Shown here: positions 9,181 through 17,696 of the stretch, in pieces
Layout: each line of letters opens with the position of its first letter
Position numbering within the stretch: position 1 is the stretch's first letter
NCBI RefSeq assembly: GCF_000499285.1
Contig: NZ_AWUN01000001.1
Coordinates: 248,001 to 312,000 of the forward strand
Length of the DNA: 64,000 bases
Origin: Bifidobacterium sp. 7101
GTDB taxonomy: Bacteria; Actinomycetota; Actinomycetes; Actinomycetales; Bifidobacteriaceae
Direction: 5' to 3'
Program-made: the position numbers and the translations under genes
Notes under the pieces: generated by a model
Databases searched by the model: none
The model's input: the letters and a program-made list of their open reading frames with translations, nothing else
What the model was told of the DNA's origin: nothing

Positions 9181-9200
9181 AATTTGCAACGTTGCAAATT
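9181..9200. promoter_or_regulatory. LacI-type operator, 20-bp perfect palindrome
   Basis: AATTTGCAACGTTGCAAATT is a perfect 20-bp palindrome with the central CG typical of LacI-family operators. It lies just downstream of the candidate -10 element (9174-9179). The cognate regulator is not adjacent; neither LacI gene in the window is known to read this sequence. Confidence 0.75.
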
Positions 9201-9376
9201 AGTATGAACCGGTCGGTCCGGCTCGCTGGGCGTCGATGTTTGATGCCCGGGGGCCGACGGGTTCAGAAGAAACGATGCAGGGTTGCCGGCATACGGGTGT
9301 GCCGGTCCCATCGAGAGGAGCAAGAGGGATTGTGAGTGTCTTCAAGGAAGAAAGACACGGGGGAGGTGGAACCCAC

Positions 9377-10636
9377 ATGCCCCTATTCGCACGACGGTGG
9401 CTCAGGCTATTGCTGAGTCTGGCGGCCATATGTGGCATGGTGGTCTCGACCGCAGGCTGTGGCGGCGCGGATCAATCCGCCAAGGAGATCTACTTCTGGA
9501 ATGGTTTGACCGGCGATGACGGCCCGGCCATGCAGAAAATCATCAAGGCCTTCAATGCACAGAGCCCCGAGTACAAGGTGGTCTTCCAGCCCATGAACGG
9601 CGGAGATCTGACCACCAAGATCTACAGCGTCATGCAGACCGGGAAGAACATCCCCGATCTGGTCATCAACGACTCGTTCTCCACTTCGGTTCTGCAGAGC
9701 CAAGGGTTGCTCAACCCATCGTCGGTGTGGACCAAGTACCATCCGGAGCTCAAGAAGTCGAACTTCCTGCCGCAGGCCTGGCAGAACACTGTGGTCAAGG
9801 GCAAGTCCTACGGCATTCCCCTGTACATGTTCCAGATGGCCATCTATTACAACAAGGATCTGATTCACAAGTACGGCCTGGACTACATCCTGGACGACCG
9901 GCTGGTCACCACTGATGAGATCGCCTCCATGAAGGGCAAGCTGCCCAAGGATGTCTATGGGCTCTGCCTGGGCAACCTGCCCTGGGCTATGATGTCCCTG
10001 CTCTACAGCACCGGTGGCAACATCGAGGATGGCGTCAAGGACATGACCGGTCCAGGCTGGCGCAAGCCGCTCAAGGCACTGCGCGACCTCAACGACCAGG
10101 GCATGCTCTCGCCCATCGACAGCGACGGCGAGCAGGTCTTCGCCTCTGGGCATGCGGTCTTCGGCATGCTGGGCACCTGGGCGCAGGGCAACATGTCCTC
10201 CACCCTGGGCAAGGACAAGGTTGGCGAGATCAACACCCTCCAGTACGGTACCGAGCACCCCTCCAACTTCCTATACCAGCAGAACTGGCTCCAGCTCAAG
10301 GACAAGAACCGGCCCGAGGCCAAGGTCAAAGCGGCCGCAGACTTCGTGGACTTCGTCTACAAGCATTGGATGATGTGGTCGGACGTGGGATCCATATCGC
10401 CGGCCTATCGTGACCTGAACAATCCGAAATATCAGAAGCTCATCCAGGCATCCTTCACCAACGACAAGCGTGAACGGCAATGGATCAAGACATCCAACTA
10501 CATCTATGGCGGCTATGCGACAGCCGGGTGGGGGTCCTTCATGGACATCGTCTATCGGAACATCTCCCTGGAGGAAGGTCTGAAGACGCTTGATCTGATG
10601 ACCCAGGGCCAGATCCAGATTCAGGAGCAATCATGA
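9377..10636 (+). CDS. Sugar ABC transporter substrate-binding lipoprotein
   Basis: This is an extracellular lipoprotein of the family-1 solute-binding type that captures an oligosaccharide for the two permeases that follow. The ATG at 9377 follows GGGGGAGG and begins a lipoprotein signal peptide ending in the lipobox STAGC; an upstream in-frame extension to 9236 lacks these. The mature 419-residue product has typical motifs (EIYFWNGLTGDDGPAM, GIPLYMFQMAIYYNKDL, GHAVFGMLGTWAQGN). The stop overlaps the next gene by four bases. No ATPase gene is present; a shared MsiK-like ATPase elsewhere is likely. The ligand is unknown. Confidence 0.88.
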   Translation: MPLFARRWLRLLLSLAAICGMVVSTAGCGGADQSAKEIYFWNGLTGDDGPAMQKIIKAFNAQSPEYKVVFQPMNGGDLTTKIYSVMQTGKNIPDLVINDSFSTSVLQSQGLLNPSSVWTKYHPELKKSNFLPQAWQNTVVKGKSYGIPLYMFQMAIYYNKDLIHKYGLDYILDDRLVTTDEIASMKGKLPKDVYGLCLGNLPWAMMSLLYSTGGNIEDGVKDMTGPGWRKPLKALRDLNDQGMLSPIDSDGEQVFASGHAVFGMLGTWAQGNMSSTLGKDKVGEINTLQYGTEHPSNFLYQQNWLQLKDKNRPEAKVKAAADFVDFVYKHWMMWSDVGSISPAYRDLNNPKYQKLIQASFTNDKRERQWIKTSNYIYGGYATAGWGSFMDIVYRNISLEEGLKTLDLMTQGQIQIQEQS

Positions 10637-11559
10637 GCGCACACGGCACAACCGCAGTTATGGATGGACGGGGCAAGCGTCGTCCGCTGGGACAGAAGTC
10701 CTTCTGGCACGCCTTCCCCTACATCGCACCGCACATGGTGGTCTTCGCCATCTTCGGAGTCATCCCGATCTTCTTCGGCATCTACCTGGCTTTCACCAGG
10801 TGGAACCTGGTCGGTTCCCCCACTTGGGTCGGCCTGGACAACTTCAAGCTGATCTTCGACAAGTCCACCTACTTCTACTCCATCTTCTGGAGGGACATGT
10901 GGCATACGATCATCTTCGTGCTGATCAGCGTGCCACTGACCATCATCGTCCCCCTGCTGCTGGCATGGGCCCTGCAGACCAAGCACCTGAAAGGCGTGGG
11001 GCTTTTCCAGGCCATCTTCTACGTGCCCGGTCTGATCTCCGTGGCCGCAGGAGCCCTGGTCTGGCGGCTGGTCTTCAATTCCCAGTTCGGCCTGCTCAAC
11101 ACCACTTTCCGGTGGGACATCAACTGGCTGGGCAAGCAGCCTTGGGCCTGGATCGCCATCTTCGTCCTCAGCCTCTGGGGAGGTATCGGTGGCAACCTGA
11201 TCATCTACCGGTCGGCCCTGTCCGGGGTAAGCCAGGATCTGTACGAGGCGGCCTCGGTGGACGGCGCCGGACCCATCCGGCAGTTCTTCAGCATCACCCT
11301 GCCAGCAATCAAGCTGCCACTCTTCTATACGACCATCATGACCACGGGCGGTGCCTTCAACGTCTGGGGTCAGCCGCAGATGCTGACCGGCGGCGGTCCT
11401 GCATACACCTCGCAGGTGCTGCTGATGGACATCAGGAACCTGGCCTTCCCGCAGGGGCCTTCGGCCGCTGGCATGGCCTCGGCAATGGCCTTGTTGCTGG
11501 GGATCATCCTCATGCTGATCTCCCTGGTACAGATATTCTTCATGAACAAGGAGGACTGA
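10633..11559 (+). CDS. Sugar ABC transporter permease (MalF/UgpA type)
   Basis: This is a 308-residue inner-membrane permease with six hydrophobic helices. The EAA loop that docks the ATPase is visible as YEAASVDGAGPIRQFFSITL. A conserved stretch FYVPGLISVAAGALVWRL also fits the MalF/UgpA family. The ATG overlaps the binding-protein stop as ATGA, and the next permease starts one base after its stop, so all three are one transcription unit. Confidence 0.9.
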   Translation: MSAHGTTAVMDGRGKRRPLGQKSFWHAFPYIAPHMVVFAIFGVIPIFFGIYLAFTRWNLVGSPTWVGLDNFKLIFDKSTYFYSIFWRDMWHTIIFVLISVPLTIIVPLLLAWALQTKHLKGVGLFQAIFYVPGLISVAAGALVWRLVFNSQFGLLNTTFRWDINWLGKQPWAWIAIFVLSLWGGIGGNLIIYRSALSGVSQDLYEAASVDGAGPIRQFFSITLPAIKLPLFYTTIMTTGGAFNVWGQPQMLTGGGPAYTSQVLLMDIRNLAFPQGPSAAGMASAMALLLGIILMLISLVQIFFMNKED

Positions 11560-11560
11560 C

Positions 11561-12505
11561 ATGAGTTCGGCAACCCTTGATATGTCATCCCTGGGCAAGG
11601 GGCTCAAGGCTCCAGGCCCCAGCGCAACGGTTCCCGGCGGCGAGAACGTGCCTGAAAACCACCACAAGGTGCTCAAGCCATCGCTGGTGGCCATCTATGT
11701 GGTGCTGATCGTCCTGGCTGTGGTCTGGATCATTCCTGTGGTCTACACCATCACGACATCGTTCAAGTCACCCCAGGAGTTCCTGAAGAACGCCTACAAT
11801 TTCCTGCCTGCGCACTGGGTCACCGTCAACTACCTGACCCTGCTGCAGGCCTCGGCCTCCTACCCGGTCTTCAACTGGCTGGGCAACTCGCTGATCATCT
11901 CGCTGTCCCATGGCATCCTGGCGGTCTGCGTGGTGGCCCTGGCAGGGTACGGCTACTCCCGCATCAATTTCAAGGGCAGGGATACGCTCTTCTTCGTCCT
12001 CCTGCTCATCTCGATGTTCCCGGGTGTGGTCAACATGATTCCCTCCTACCGCATCGTGGCCACCTTCGGCTGGATCAACTCCTACTGGTCCTGCATCATT
12101 CCCGGCTTGGGGAACGTGGCCAACATCTTCCTGGTGCGCAACTTCATGAAGGGGATCCCCAAGGAGATCGACGAGGCCGCCGAGATTGACGGCGCCGGCG
12201 ACTTCCGCATCTTCCGCAGCATCATGCTGCCCTCCATCCGCCCAATCCTGATCGTGATCTTCCTGTTCGCCTTCACCGGCGCCTGGAACGACTTCCTCTG
12301 GCCCACACTGGTCTTCAACGATATCAAGAAGACCCCTGTTACGGCCGGTCTGCAGCTGCTGGGCAACCAGATGATGCAGTACAACCAGATGGGCACGCTT
12401 TGCGCGGCCACCTGCCTGGCCATCATCCCCACCCTGCTGCTCTTCGTGTTCGCCCAGCGCTACTTCCTGCAGTCGCTGAACATCACCTCGGGCCTCAAGG
12501 GCTGA
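11561..12505 (+). CDS. Sugar ABC transporter permease (MalG type)
   Basis: The second permease has 314 residues. A variable N-terminal tail of about 45 residues precedes six helices. The MalG-type EAA loop reads DEAAEIDGAGDFRIFRSIML, and FTGAWNDFLWPTLVF is a typical late segment. It would pair with the upstream permease to form the transmembrane channel. Confidence 0.9.
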   Translation: MSSATLDMSSLGKGLKAPGPSATVPGGENVPENHHKVLKPSLVAIYVVLIVLAVVWIIPVVYTITTSFKSPQEFLKNAYNFLPAHWVTVNYLTLLQASASYPVFNWLGNSLIISLSHGILAVCVVALAGYGYSRINFKGRDTLFFVLLLISMFPGVVNMIPSYRIVATFGWINSYWSCIIPGLGNVANIFLVRNFMKGIPKEIDEAAEIDGAGDFRIFRSIMLPSIRPILIVIFLFAFTGAWNDFLWPTLVFNDIKKTPVTAGLQLLGNQMMQYNQMGTLCAATCLAIIPTLLLFVFAQRYFLQSLNITSGLKG

Positions 12506-12524
12506 ATCAGGAAAGGCTACAACA

Positions 12525-12980
12525 ATGGCAAAGGAAAACCGTAACGATCATCTGGCGGGCAAGGACGTAGCGAGCAGGAGGACCGAGAAGATCATCCTTC
12601 TGGTGGCGGCAGCCATCAACGTGATCATGGCCTCGGTCACTATGTTCATCTACTCGCCCTGGTTCAAGGATGAGGGCTATGCCATCCTCGGACGGGCCGG
12701 ACGTCTGGCCGACGATATGGCCACAGTCAACGGCGCGGCCACCGTGGCCCAATCCTACGGTTTTCTGCTGCTCATTCTTGGGGCGGTCTCCTTCATTGTG
12801 GCTTTGCGGGCCATGCGGCCCTCAACAATCGTTCGAGGGGTGCAGTATTGGATGATCTTCTGCATGGTCTTTTCCTTGGCCACGGCAGATTGGCTTTCGC
12901 TGATCGCCTACGGCCTGGCCTTCGTCACCTATGTTGCCAGGAACAAGACCATCCGCCGGATCCCGTCGAGTCGAAGGTGA
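12525..12980 (+). CDS. Small four-helix membrane protein of unknown function
   Basis: This 151-residue protein has four hydrophobic segments (about residues 26-45, 78-97, 108-125 and 128-140) and a basic C-terminal tail. I do not recognise the family; it is faintly like DUF4064-type membrane proteins. It follows the MalG-type permease by 19 bases with AGGAAAGG as ribosome-binding site, so it belongs to the importer operon. A role in or beside the transporter is inference only. A strong terminator follows at 13027. Confidence 0.65.
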   Translation: MAKENRNDHLAGKDVASRRTEKIILLVAAAINVIMASVTMFIYSPWFKDEGYAILGRAGRLADDMATVNGAATVAQSYGFLLLILGAVSFIVALRAMRPSTIVRGVQYWMIFCMVFSLATADWLSLIAYGLAFVTYVARNKTIRRIPSSRR

Positions 12981-13026
12981 CCAGTCCCGGGGGCATGCGG
13001 CGCCCCTGATCGCTGCGCTTCCAATT

Positions 13027-13069
13027 CCCTTCCCATTGTCCGAAGCCATCGGGCAAGGGGAAGGGTTTT
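13027..13069 (+). terminator. Terminator of the first ABC operon
   Basis: A 17-bp stem pairs 13027-13043 with 13049-13065, with only two G-U pairs and a five-base loop, followed by TTTT. It lies between the small membrane protein gene and the next promoter. Confidence 0.8.
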
Positions 13070-13103
13070 CCGTATTTTCACCAGTCCTCTTCAGTGTGCC
13101 CAG

Positions 13104-13133
13104 TTGACATGATTCCATTTGAGCCTCTATACT
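13104..13133 (+). promoter_or_regulatory. Sigma-70-type promoter of the GH172 importer operon
   Basis: TTGACA at 13104-13109 and TATACT at 13128-13133 are separated by 18 bases. This is the best promoter match in the window. A LacI-type operator begins at 13136, covering the expected start of transcription. Confidence 0.8.
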
Positions 13134-13135
13134 GA

Positions 13136-13151
13136 GTCGAAACGATTCGAT
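13136..13151. promoter_or_regulatory. LacI-type operator O1 of the GH172 operon
   Basis: GTCGAAACGATTCGAT contains TCGAA-n-CG-n-TTCGA, an imperfect palindrome with the central CG typical of LacI-family sites. It sits immediately after the -10 element. The convergent lacI gene at 17697-18707, at the far end of the operon, is the natural candidate regulator. Confidence 0.7.
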
Positions 13152-13200
13152 ACCTCGGGTGCATCGACGGAGATGATTAGCGCCCTGCAGTCCGCCCGAA

Positions 13201-13216
13201 GTCGAAACCTTTCGAC
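13201..13216. promoter_or_regulatory. LacI-type operator O2 of the GH172 operon
   Basis: GTCGAAACCTTTCGAC has perfect 7-base arms (GTCGAAA and TTTCGAC) and the same TCGAA half-sites as the site at 13136. The two centres are 65 bases apart, close to six helical turns. A further half-site, GTCGAATT, follows at 13219. Confidence 0.65.
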
Positions 13217-13268
13217 AAGTCGAATTGCGATAACTGGATGCAAGGATGCAAGGAAGTTAGGAGCCATC

Positions 13269-14579
13269 ATGAAGATCAGAAGAGGGATCGGGGCGGCCTT
13301 GGCCTTGGCCATGTCGATCCTGCCACTGGCGGCCTGCGGATCGGGGGGCGATGCTCCCCAGGAAGCCCATCCGTCCAGCATCAAGATCTGGTACTACGAG
13401 GAGCCAAGCAGCGGCCAGGCCCGGGGCTGGCTGAGGGCTGCCGATATCTTTACCCGACAGACCGGCATCAAGGTGGATTTCGAGGTCAAGTCTTTCACGC
13501 AGATCGCCCAGAATGGCAGCCAGTTCCTCAACTCGGACGACGCCCCGGACGTCATGGAGTCCAATCGCGGCAACGGCTCGGCCGGGGTCCTGTCCACCCT
13601 GCAGCTGCTGACTGACCTGAAGCCCTATGTGCAGAAGTACGGCTGGGACAAGAAGGTGCGCGGCCAGGCGGCGGCGGTGGGCAAGTACGACAAGCGCGGC
13701 GTCATGGACGGGGATACCTGGTACGGGGTTTCCTCCTACGCGGAGATGCAGCGGGTCTACTACAACAAGGACCTCTTTGCCAAGTACAAGATCCCCATCC
13801 CGCAAACCTTTGACCAGTTTGTGGCTGCCCTCAAGGCCTTCAAGAGCCACGGGGTCACGCCCATAGCGGCCGATGCCCAGGAATACGGGGTGCTTTGGCT
13901 CTGGTGGCAGCTGGCCATGACCAAGGCCGATGCCCAATTCGTCGACGACTGGCAGCTCTACAAGCATCCGGTCAACTGGCGCAGCAAGCCGCTGACCTTC
14001 GCCACCAACACCATCCGCGACTGGATCGACAAGGGATACATCTCCAAAAACGCCACCGGTATGAAGGCAGAGGACACGACCACGGCCTTCATCAAGGGGA
14101 CCTATCCCATCTACCAGACCGGCACCTGGAACCAGACTCGCTTCATGGAACAGGTGAAGGCCTTCGACTGGACGGCATCCATCTTCCCAGGGGCCAAGAT
14201 GGTCGAGGGCTGCGCGGGCAATCTGCTGGTCATCCCGCAGAAATCCCGGCGCAAGGATGCCGCGGCCCGCTATATCAACGTGGTCCTGTCCAAGGAGGTT
14301 CAGAACTACATCGGCAACAAGGGCGGTGTGCCAGTGGCGGCCGATACGGCGGCCATCACCAACCCCAAGAGCCGTGATCTGGTCAATGAATACACCAAAG
14401 CCTCGGACGCCAGCCGGATGAGCTACTACCCCGACTACCCTGCGCCCAACCTGACCGACGCCATGCCGGCCGCCTTCCAAGAGCTGGTCAACGGCACCAA
14501 GAGCCCCGACCAGGTTCTGGACACCCTGCATAAGAACTACGACGACGGCGTCGCCCAGCTCGATCTGGATGACGACTGA
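13269..14579 (+). CDS. Sugar ABC transporter substrate-binding lipoprotein
   Basis: This is a family-1 solute-binding lipoprotein of 436 residues. The ATG at 13269, after a purine-rich GTTAGGAGCC site, begins a signal peptide with lipobox PLAAC and a Gly/Ser-rich linker. Upstream in-frame sequence would overlap the promoter and operators, so it is excluded. Motifs KIWYYEEPSSGQARGW, YAEMQRVYYNKDLFAKY and YPIYQTGTWNQTRF fit carbohydrate binders. It is the first gene of an operon with two permeases and a GH172 enzyme; its ligand is therefore probably the substrate of that enzyme. Confidence 0.88.
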   Translation: MKIRRGIGAALALAMSILPLAACGSGGDAPQEAHPSSIKIWYYEEPSSGQARGWLRAADIFTRQTGIKVDFEVKSFTQIAQNGSQFLNSDDAPDVMESNRGNGSAGVLSTLQLLTDLKPYVQKYGWDKKVRGQAAAVGKYDKRGVMDGDTWYGVSSYAEMQRVYYNKDLFAKYKIPIPQTFDQFVAALKAFKSHGVTPIAADAQEYGVLWLWWQLAMTKADAQFVDDWQLYKHPVNWRSKPLTFATNTIRDWIDKGYISKNATGMKAEDTTTAFIKGTYPIYQTGTWNQTRFMEQVKAFDWTASIFPGAKMVEGCAGNLLVIPQKSRRKDAAARYINVVLSKEVQNYIGNKGGVPVAADTAAITNPKSRDLVNEYTKASDASRMSYYPDYPAPNLTDAMPAAFQELVNGTKSPDQVLDTLHKNYDDGVAQLDLDDD

Positions 14580-14610
14580 GCTGCGTCAATCCGCCAAGGA
14601 GAGTACAAGC

Positions 14611-15546
14611 ATGTCTGACACACATAGCAGGAAGAAGGCGCAGTCCCGCATCCCGGGCAGTGCGCCCTCGCGGTTCGTCCCTTATCTGATTCCCGGTCTG
14701 ATAGGCATCGTGGCCATCGTCATAGTGCCCATCTTCTGGAACATCTACCTGAGCTTCACCCGTTGGAGGGGGGTGGGGCCGACCAAGTGGGTGGGTCTGC
14801 GCAACTGGCGACGGCTCATGGGCGACTCGACCTTCTGGGTCTCCTTCGGGCACACCCTCTGGATCATCGTGGCCATCGTCATCATTCCCACGGTCCTGGG
14901 CCTGCTGATTTCCTCGGCCCTGACCGACGTGATCCAGAAGAAGTTCGGCCCCCACACCTCCTCGACCCTACGGGCCCTTTACTACCTGCCCCAGGTTCTG
15001 CCTGTGGCCGTGGCCACCATCATCATGGGCTGGATCTTCCGCCCTGAAGATGGCGCGGTCAACGACCTGCTGACCAAGATCGGCCTGGGTGGATTGGCCC
15101 ACAACTGGCTGGGTTCGACCACCACGGCCCTGCCCATCCTCATGGTCATCCTGATCTGGATCCAGTTGGGTTATCCCATTGTCATCTTCATGTCCGGACT
15201 GCAGCGGGTGGACCCCGAGCTCTACGAGGCGGCCAGCCTGGACGGGGCCAATTGGTGGCAGAAGTTCCGCGTCATCACCCTGCCCTCCATCATTCCCGAG
15301 CTGCTGGTGGTCATCCTCACCTCCACCATCGGCGCCCTGAAGACCTTCGCTCCGGTCTATCTGCTGACCAAGGGCGGGCCCGGCACCTCCACCATGGTTC
15401 CCTCCTACTACTCCTACAACCAGTTCTTCCAGGTACAGCAGGTGGGCTACGGCGCCGCCATCTCGACATCCCTGACCGTGGTCATCGTCATCTTCTCCAT
15501 CGTCTTCACCATCGTGCAGAAGCGCGTGCAAAAGAGCATCGCCTGA
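14611..15546 (+). CDS. Sugar ABC transporter permease (MalF/UgpA type)
   Basis: This is a 311-residue permease with six hydrophobic helices and the EAA loop YEAASLDGANWWQKFRVITL. The ATG at 14611 follows AAGGAGAG by eight bases; an open frame overlapping the previous gene is not used. It is the first of two permeases in the GH172 operon. No ATPase is encoded nearby. Confidence 0.9.
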   Translation: MSDTHSRKKAQSRIPGSAPSRFVPYLIPGLIGIVAIVIVPIFWNIYLSFTRWRGVGPTKWVGLRNWRRLMGDSTFWVSFGHTLWIIVAIVIIPTVLGLLISSALTDVIQKKFGPHTSSTLRALYYLPQVLPVAVATIIMGWIFRPEDGAVNDLLTKIGLGGLAHNWLGSTTTALPILMVILIWIQLGYPIVIFMSGLQRVDPELYEAASLDGANWWQKFRVITLPSIIPELLVVILTSTIGALKTFAPVYLLTKGGPGTSTMVPSYYSYNQFFQVQQVGYGAAISTSLTVVIVIFSIVFTIVQKRVQKSIA

Positions 15547-15566
15547 GGAAGGCTAGGAAGCACATC

Positions 15567-16448
15567 ATGAATAATCAAGCCACACTGCAAGCCGACGCCC
15601 GGGTGTCCTCCCGGCACGCCCGTAGAATCCGTACCTGGGGGGACTGGGCCGGTCTGATTCTGTTGATCGCCGGAGCCGTAATCATGCTCTTCCCTCTGCT
15701 GATCCTGGTCCTGAACGCCTTCAAGACCACTGCTGACTACAACGCCACAGGTCCCTTGTCCGTGCCCGCCCACTTCAGCATGGACGGCATCATCTCCTTC
15801 TGGAACAAGAGCAATTTCCCGCTCAAGCTGGGCAATTCACTGCTTATCTCTTTGGTGGTTGCCGTGGTCGGGGTCCTGCTTTCGGTCCTCAACTCCTTCG
15901 CCCTGGGCATTGGCAGGGTCAAGGGCAACACGGTCATCCTCCTGTTCATCATGCTGGCCAACATGGTTCCCCAGGAGGCCTTGCTCTACCCGCTCTACGT
16001 CATGTTCAAGTGGATGGGCTTCTATAACTCCCAGTGGTCCATCATCATCATCTTCACCATCATCCAGAGCGCCTACGGCACCTACCTGCTCTCCTCGGTC
16101 TACGGGACCTTCCCCCAGGCCATCCTGGAGGCGGCCACCGTCGACGGGGCCTCGCGCTGGCAGATTCTGCGCAAGATCGTGCTGCCGGTGTCCTGGTCGA
16201 CCATCAGCGTCCTCTTCGTCTTCTTCTTCATCTGGACCTGGAACGAGTACATGATCCCCATGGCCTTCCTGATGAGCGAGAAGACGCAGACCATCCCGCT
16301 GGCACTGGCGACCATGCAGGGGCAGCACACCATGGCTGCCACCGATCTGGCCTCCGCCTCCCTGCTCAGCATCATTCCCACCATCATCTTCTTCATCTTC
16401 TTCCAGAGGAAGCTCTCGCAGGGGATAGTGGCTGGCGCTGTCAAGTAA
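15567..16448 (+). CDS. Sugar ABC transporter permease (MalG type)
   Basis: The second permease of this importer has 293 residues and six helices. Its EAA loop is LEAATVDGASRWQILRKIVL, followed by FFFIWTWNEYMIPMAFL. The ATG at 15567 follows GGAAGG and GGAAG sites; the frame open upstream inside the previous permease is not coding. An intercistronic hairpin lies between its stop and the GH172 gene. Confidence 0.9.
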   Translation: MNNQATLQADARVSSRHARRIRTWGDWAGLILLIAGAVIMLFPLLILVLNAFKTTADYNATGPLSVPAHFSMDGIISFWNKSNFPLKLGNSLLISLVVAVVGVLLSVLNSFALGIGRVKGNTVILLFIMLANMVPQEALLYPLYVMFKWMGFYNSQWSIIIIFTIIQSAYGTYLLSSVYGTFPQAILEAATVDGASRWQILRKIVLPVSWSTISVLFVFFFIWTWNEYMIPMAFLMSEKTQTIPLALATMQGQHTMAATDLASASLLSIIPTIIFFIFFQRKLSQGIVAGAVK

Positions 16449-16477
16449 TCGTCGCTGCACAAGTACACTGAACAATG

Positions 16478-16517
16478 GCCGCCCGCTGCAAGAAGGCAAG
16501 GGAGGGGAGCGGGCGGC
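16478..16517 (+). other. Intercistronic hairpin before the GH172 gene
   Basis: A perfect 10-bp GC-rich inverted repeat (GCCGCCCGCT at 16478-16487 with AGCGGGCGGC at 16508-16517) encloses a 20-base purine-rich loop. There is no U-tract, so a full terminator is unlikely. It may act as an RNA stability or processing element that sets importer and enzyme levels apart. Confidence 0.5.
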
Positions 16518-16542
16518 CCGAATATGAAAGGCAATCACAACC

Positions 16543-17673
16543 ATGGCTATGACCATGCCGAACATCACCAACGGTCTTGAGGCGCTGACCCGCCCATCCA
16601 CAGACCGCACCCGCTGCATCAACGCCGAGAACCCTCGGGGAGGCAAGGGCAGCGCAGCTATGACGGCCAGCAATCTCGGTCCATCCAGAAAGGGGACCCC
16701 CTGCCTGAGGAACATTCCTCCTGGGCAGGATATGGTTCTGGCCGACCTGTCCGGAGCGGGCGAGATCCGTCATATCTGGATGACCGTGACCGATGCCACC
16801 TCGCCCACCGGGCCCAACGTCCTGCGCAATCTGATCCTGGAATGTTACTGGGACGGCGAACAGACACCCTCCGTCTGCGTGCCTCTGGGCGATTTCTTCT
16901 GCTGCGGCCATGCCCAGGCCTGCCGGGTGGAGTCCGTGCCCGTGGCCGTCTATCCGCGCCGGGGCTTCAACTGCTACTGGCCCATGCCCTTCCATGACGG
17001 GGCCCGGATCGTCCTGCGCAACCGGCACAACGAACCCCTTGAGGCCTTCTTCTATCAGATCGACTACGTGGAGAAGGACAGATTGCCCGAGGAGGTCATG
17101 ACCTTCCATGCCCAGTGGCGCCGTCAGCGGGTCACTGAACTGGGTCAGGACTACGTGATCCTGGACGGAGTGCATGGTCGGGGCTCCTACGTAGGCACCT
17201 ATCTGGCTCTGACCGCCCTGGAGAGCCGCTGGTGGGGCGAGGGTGAGGTCAAGGTCTACCTGGACGGGGACAAGGACTATCCCACCTGGTGCTCCACGGG
17301 CAGTGAGGACTACTTCGGCGGTGCCTGGAGCTTTGCCGGGCAGGACCCGGATGGCCGGATGCACGAGGTCACCTATAGCGGGGCCTACATGGGATTTCCC
17401 TTCCACTCCAGGCAGTTGGACAACCGCGAATCCCAGTACTGGGATGCTGACACCCCGGTGACCAGAGGGTTCTACCGTTGGCACATCCCCGACCCCATTA
17501 TTTTCAGCAGCGACATCAAGGTGACCTTGCAACAGATAGGCGTGGACGAACAGGGCTACTTCGAGCGTCAGGACGACCTGGCCAGCGTGGCCTACTGGTA
17601 CCAGCAGGAGCCCCACCAGCCCTTCCCGCACAATGTGCTGGTGACAGGGGAGCGGGATCGCCGGCCCCGTTGA
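16543..17673 (+). CDS. GH172 (DUF2961) glycosidase
   Basis: This 376-residue protein shows the DUF2961 signature: IRHIWMTV near residue 76, VCVPLGDFFCCGHA at about 111, and STGSEDYFGGAWSF at about 251. DUF2961 defines glycoside hydrolase family 172, whose bifidobacterial members include an alpha-D-fructofuranosidase / difructose dianhydride I enzyme and, elsewhere, D-arabinofuranosidases. Glu-255 (in GSEDYF) and Glu-275 (in HEVTYSG) are the likely catalytic pair by family analogy. There is no signal peptide, so it acts in the cytoplasm on an imported sugar. It is the last gene of the importer operon, with a LacI gene convergent 23 bases away. Confidence 0.85.
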   Translation: MAMTMPNITNGLEALTRPSTDRTRCINAENPRGGKGSAAMTASNLGPSRKGTPCLRNIPPGQDMVLADLSGAGEIRHIWMTVTDATSPTGPNVLRNLILECYWDGEQTPSVCVPLGDFFCCGHAQACRVESVPVAVYPRRGFNCYWPMPFHDGARIVLRNRHNEPLEAFFYQIDYVEKDRLPEEVMTFHAQWRRQRVTELGQDYVILDGVHGRGSYVGTYLALTALESRWWGEGEVKVYLDGDKDYPTWCSTGSEDYFGGAWSFAGQDPDGRMHEVTYSGAYMGFPFHSRQLDNRESQYWDADTPVTRGFYRWHIPDPIIFSSDIKVTLQQIGVDEQGYFERQDDLASVAYWYQQEPHQPFPHNVLVTGERDRRPR

Positions 17674-17696
17674 GCGGCTCTGGGGGTCTCCAGCCT

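Larger units (their letters stand above)
8896..9376 (+). promoter_or_regulatory. Control region of the first sugar ABC operon
   Basis: This 481-base gap between the divergent ffh gene and the importer contains two LacI-type operators (listed separately) and a candidate promoter, TTGTTC at 9151-9156 and TACCCT at 9174-9179 with a 17-base spacer. The second operator begins two bases after the -10 element, which fits repression. An open frame runs into the lipoprotein gene from 9236, but the signal peptide and ribosome-binding site place the start at 9377. Confidence 0.55.

Noticed and set aside
9236-9376. N-terminal extension of the first binding protein
   Set aside because: The lipoprotein signal peptide and GGGGGAGG site begin at 9377. 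The extension would put 47 hydrophilic residues before the signal peptide.
13119-13268. N-terminal extension of the second binding protein
   Set aside because: It would start inside the promoter and cover both operators. The signal peptide and lipobox begin at 13269.
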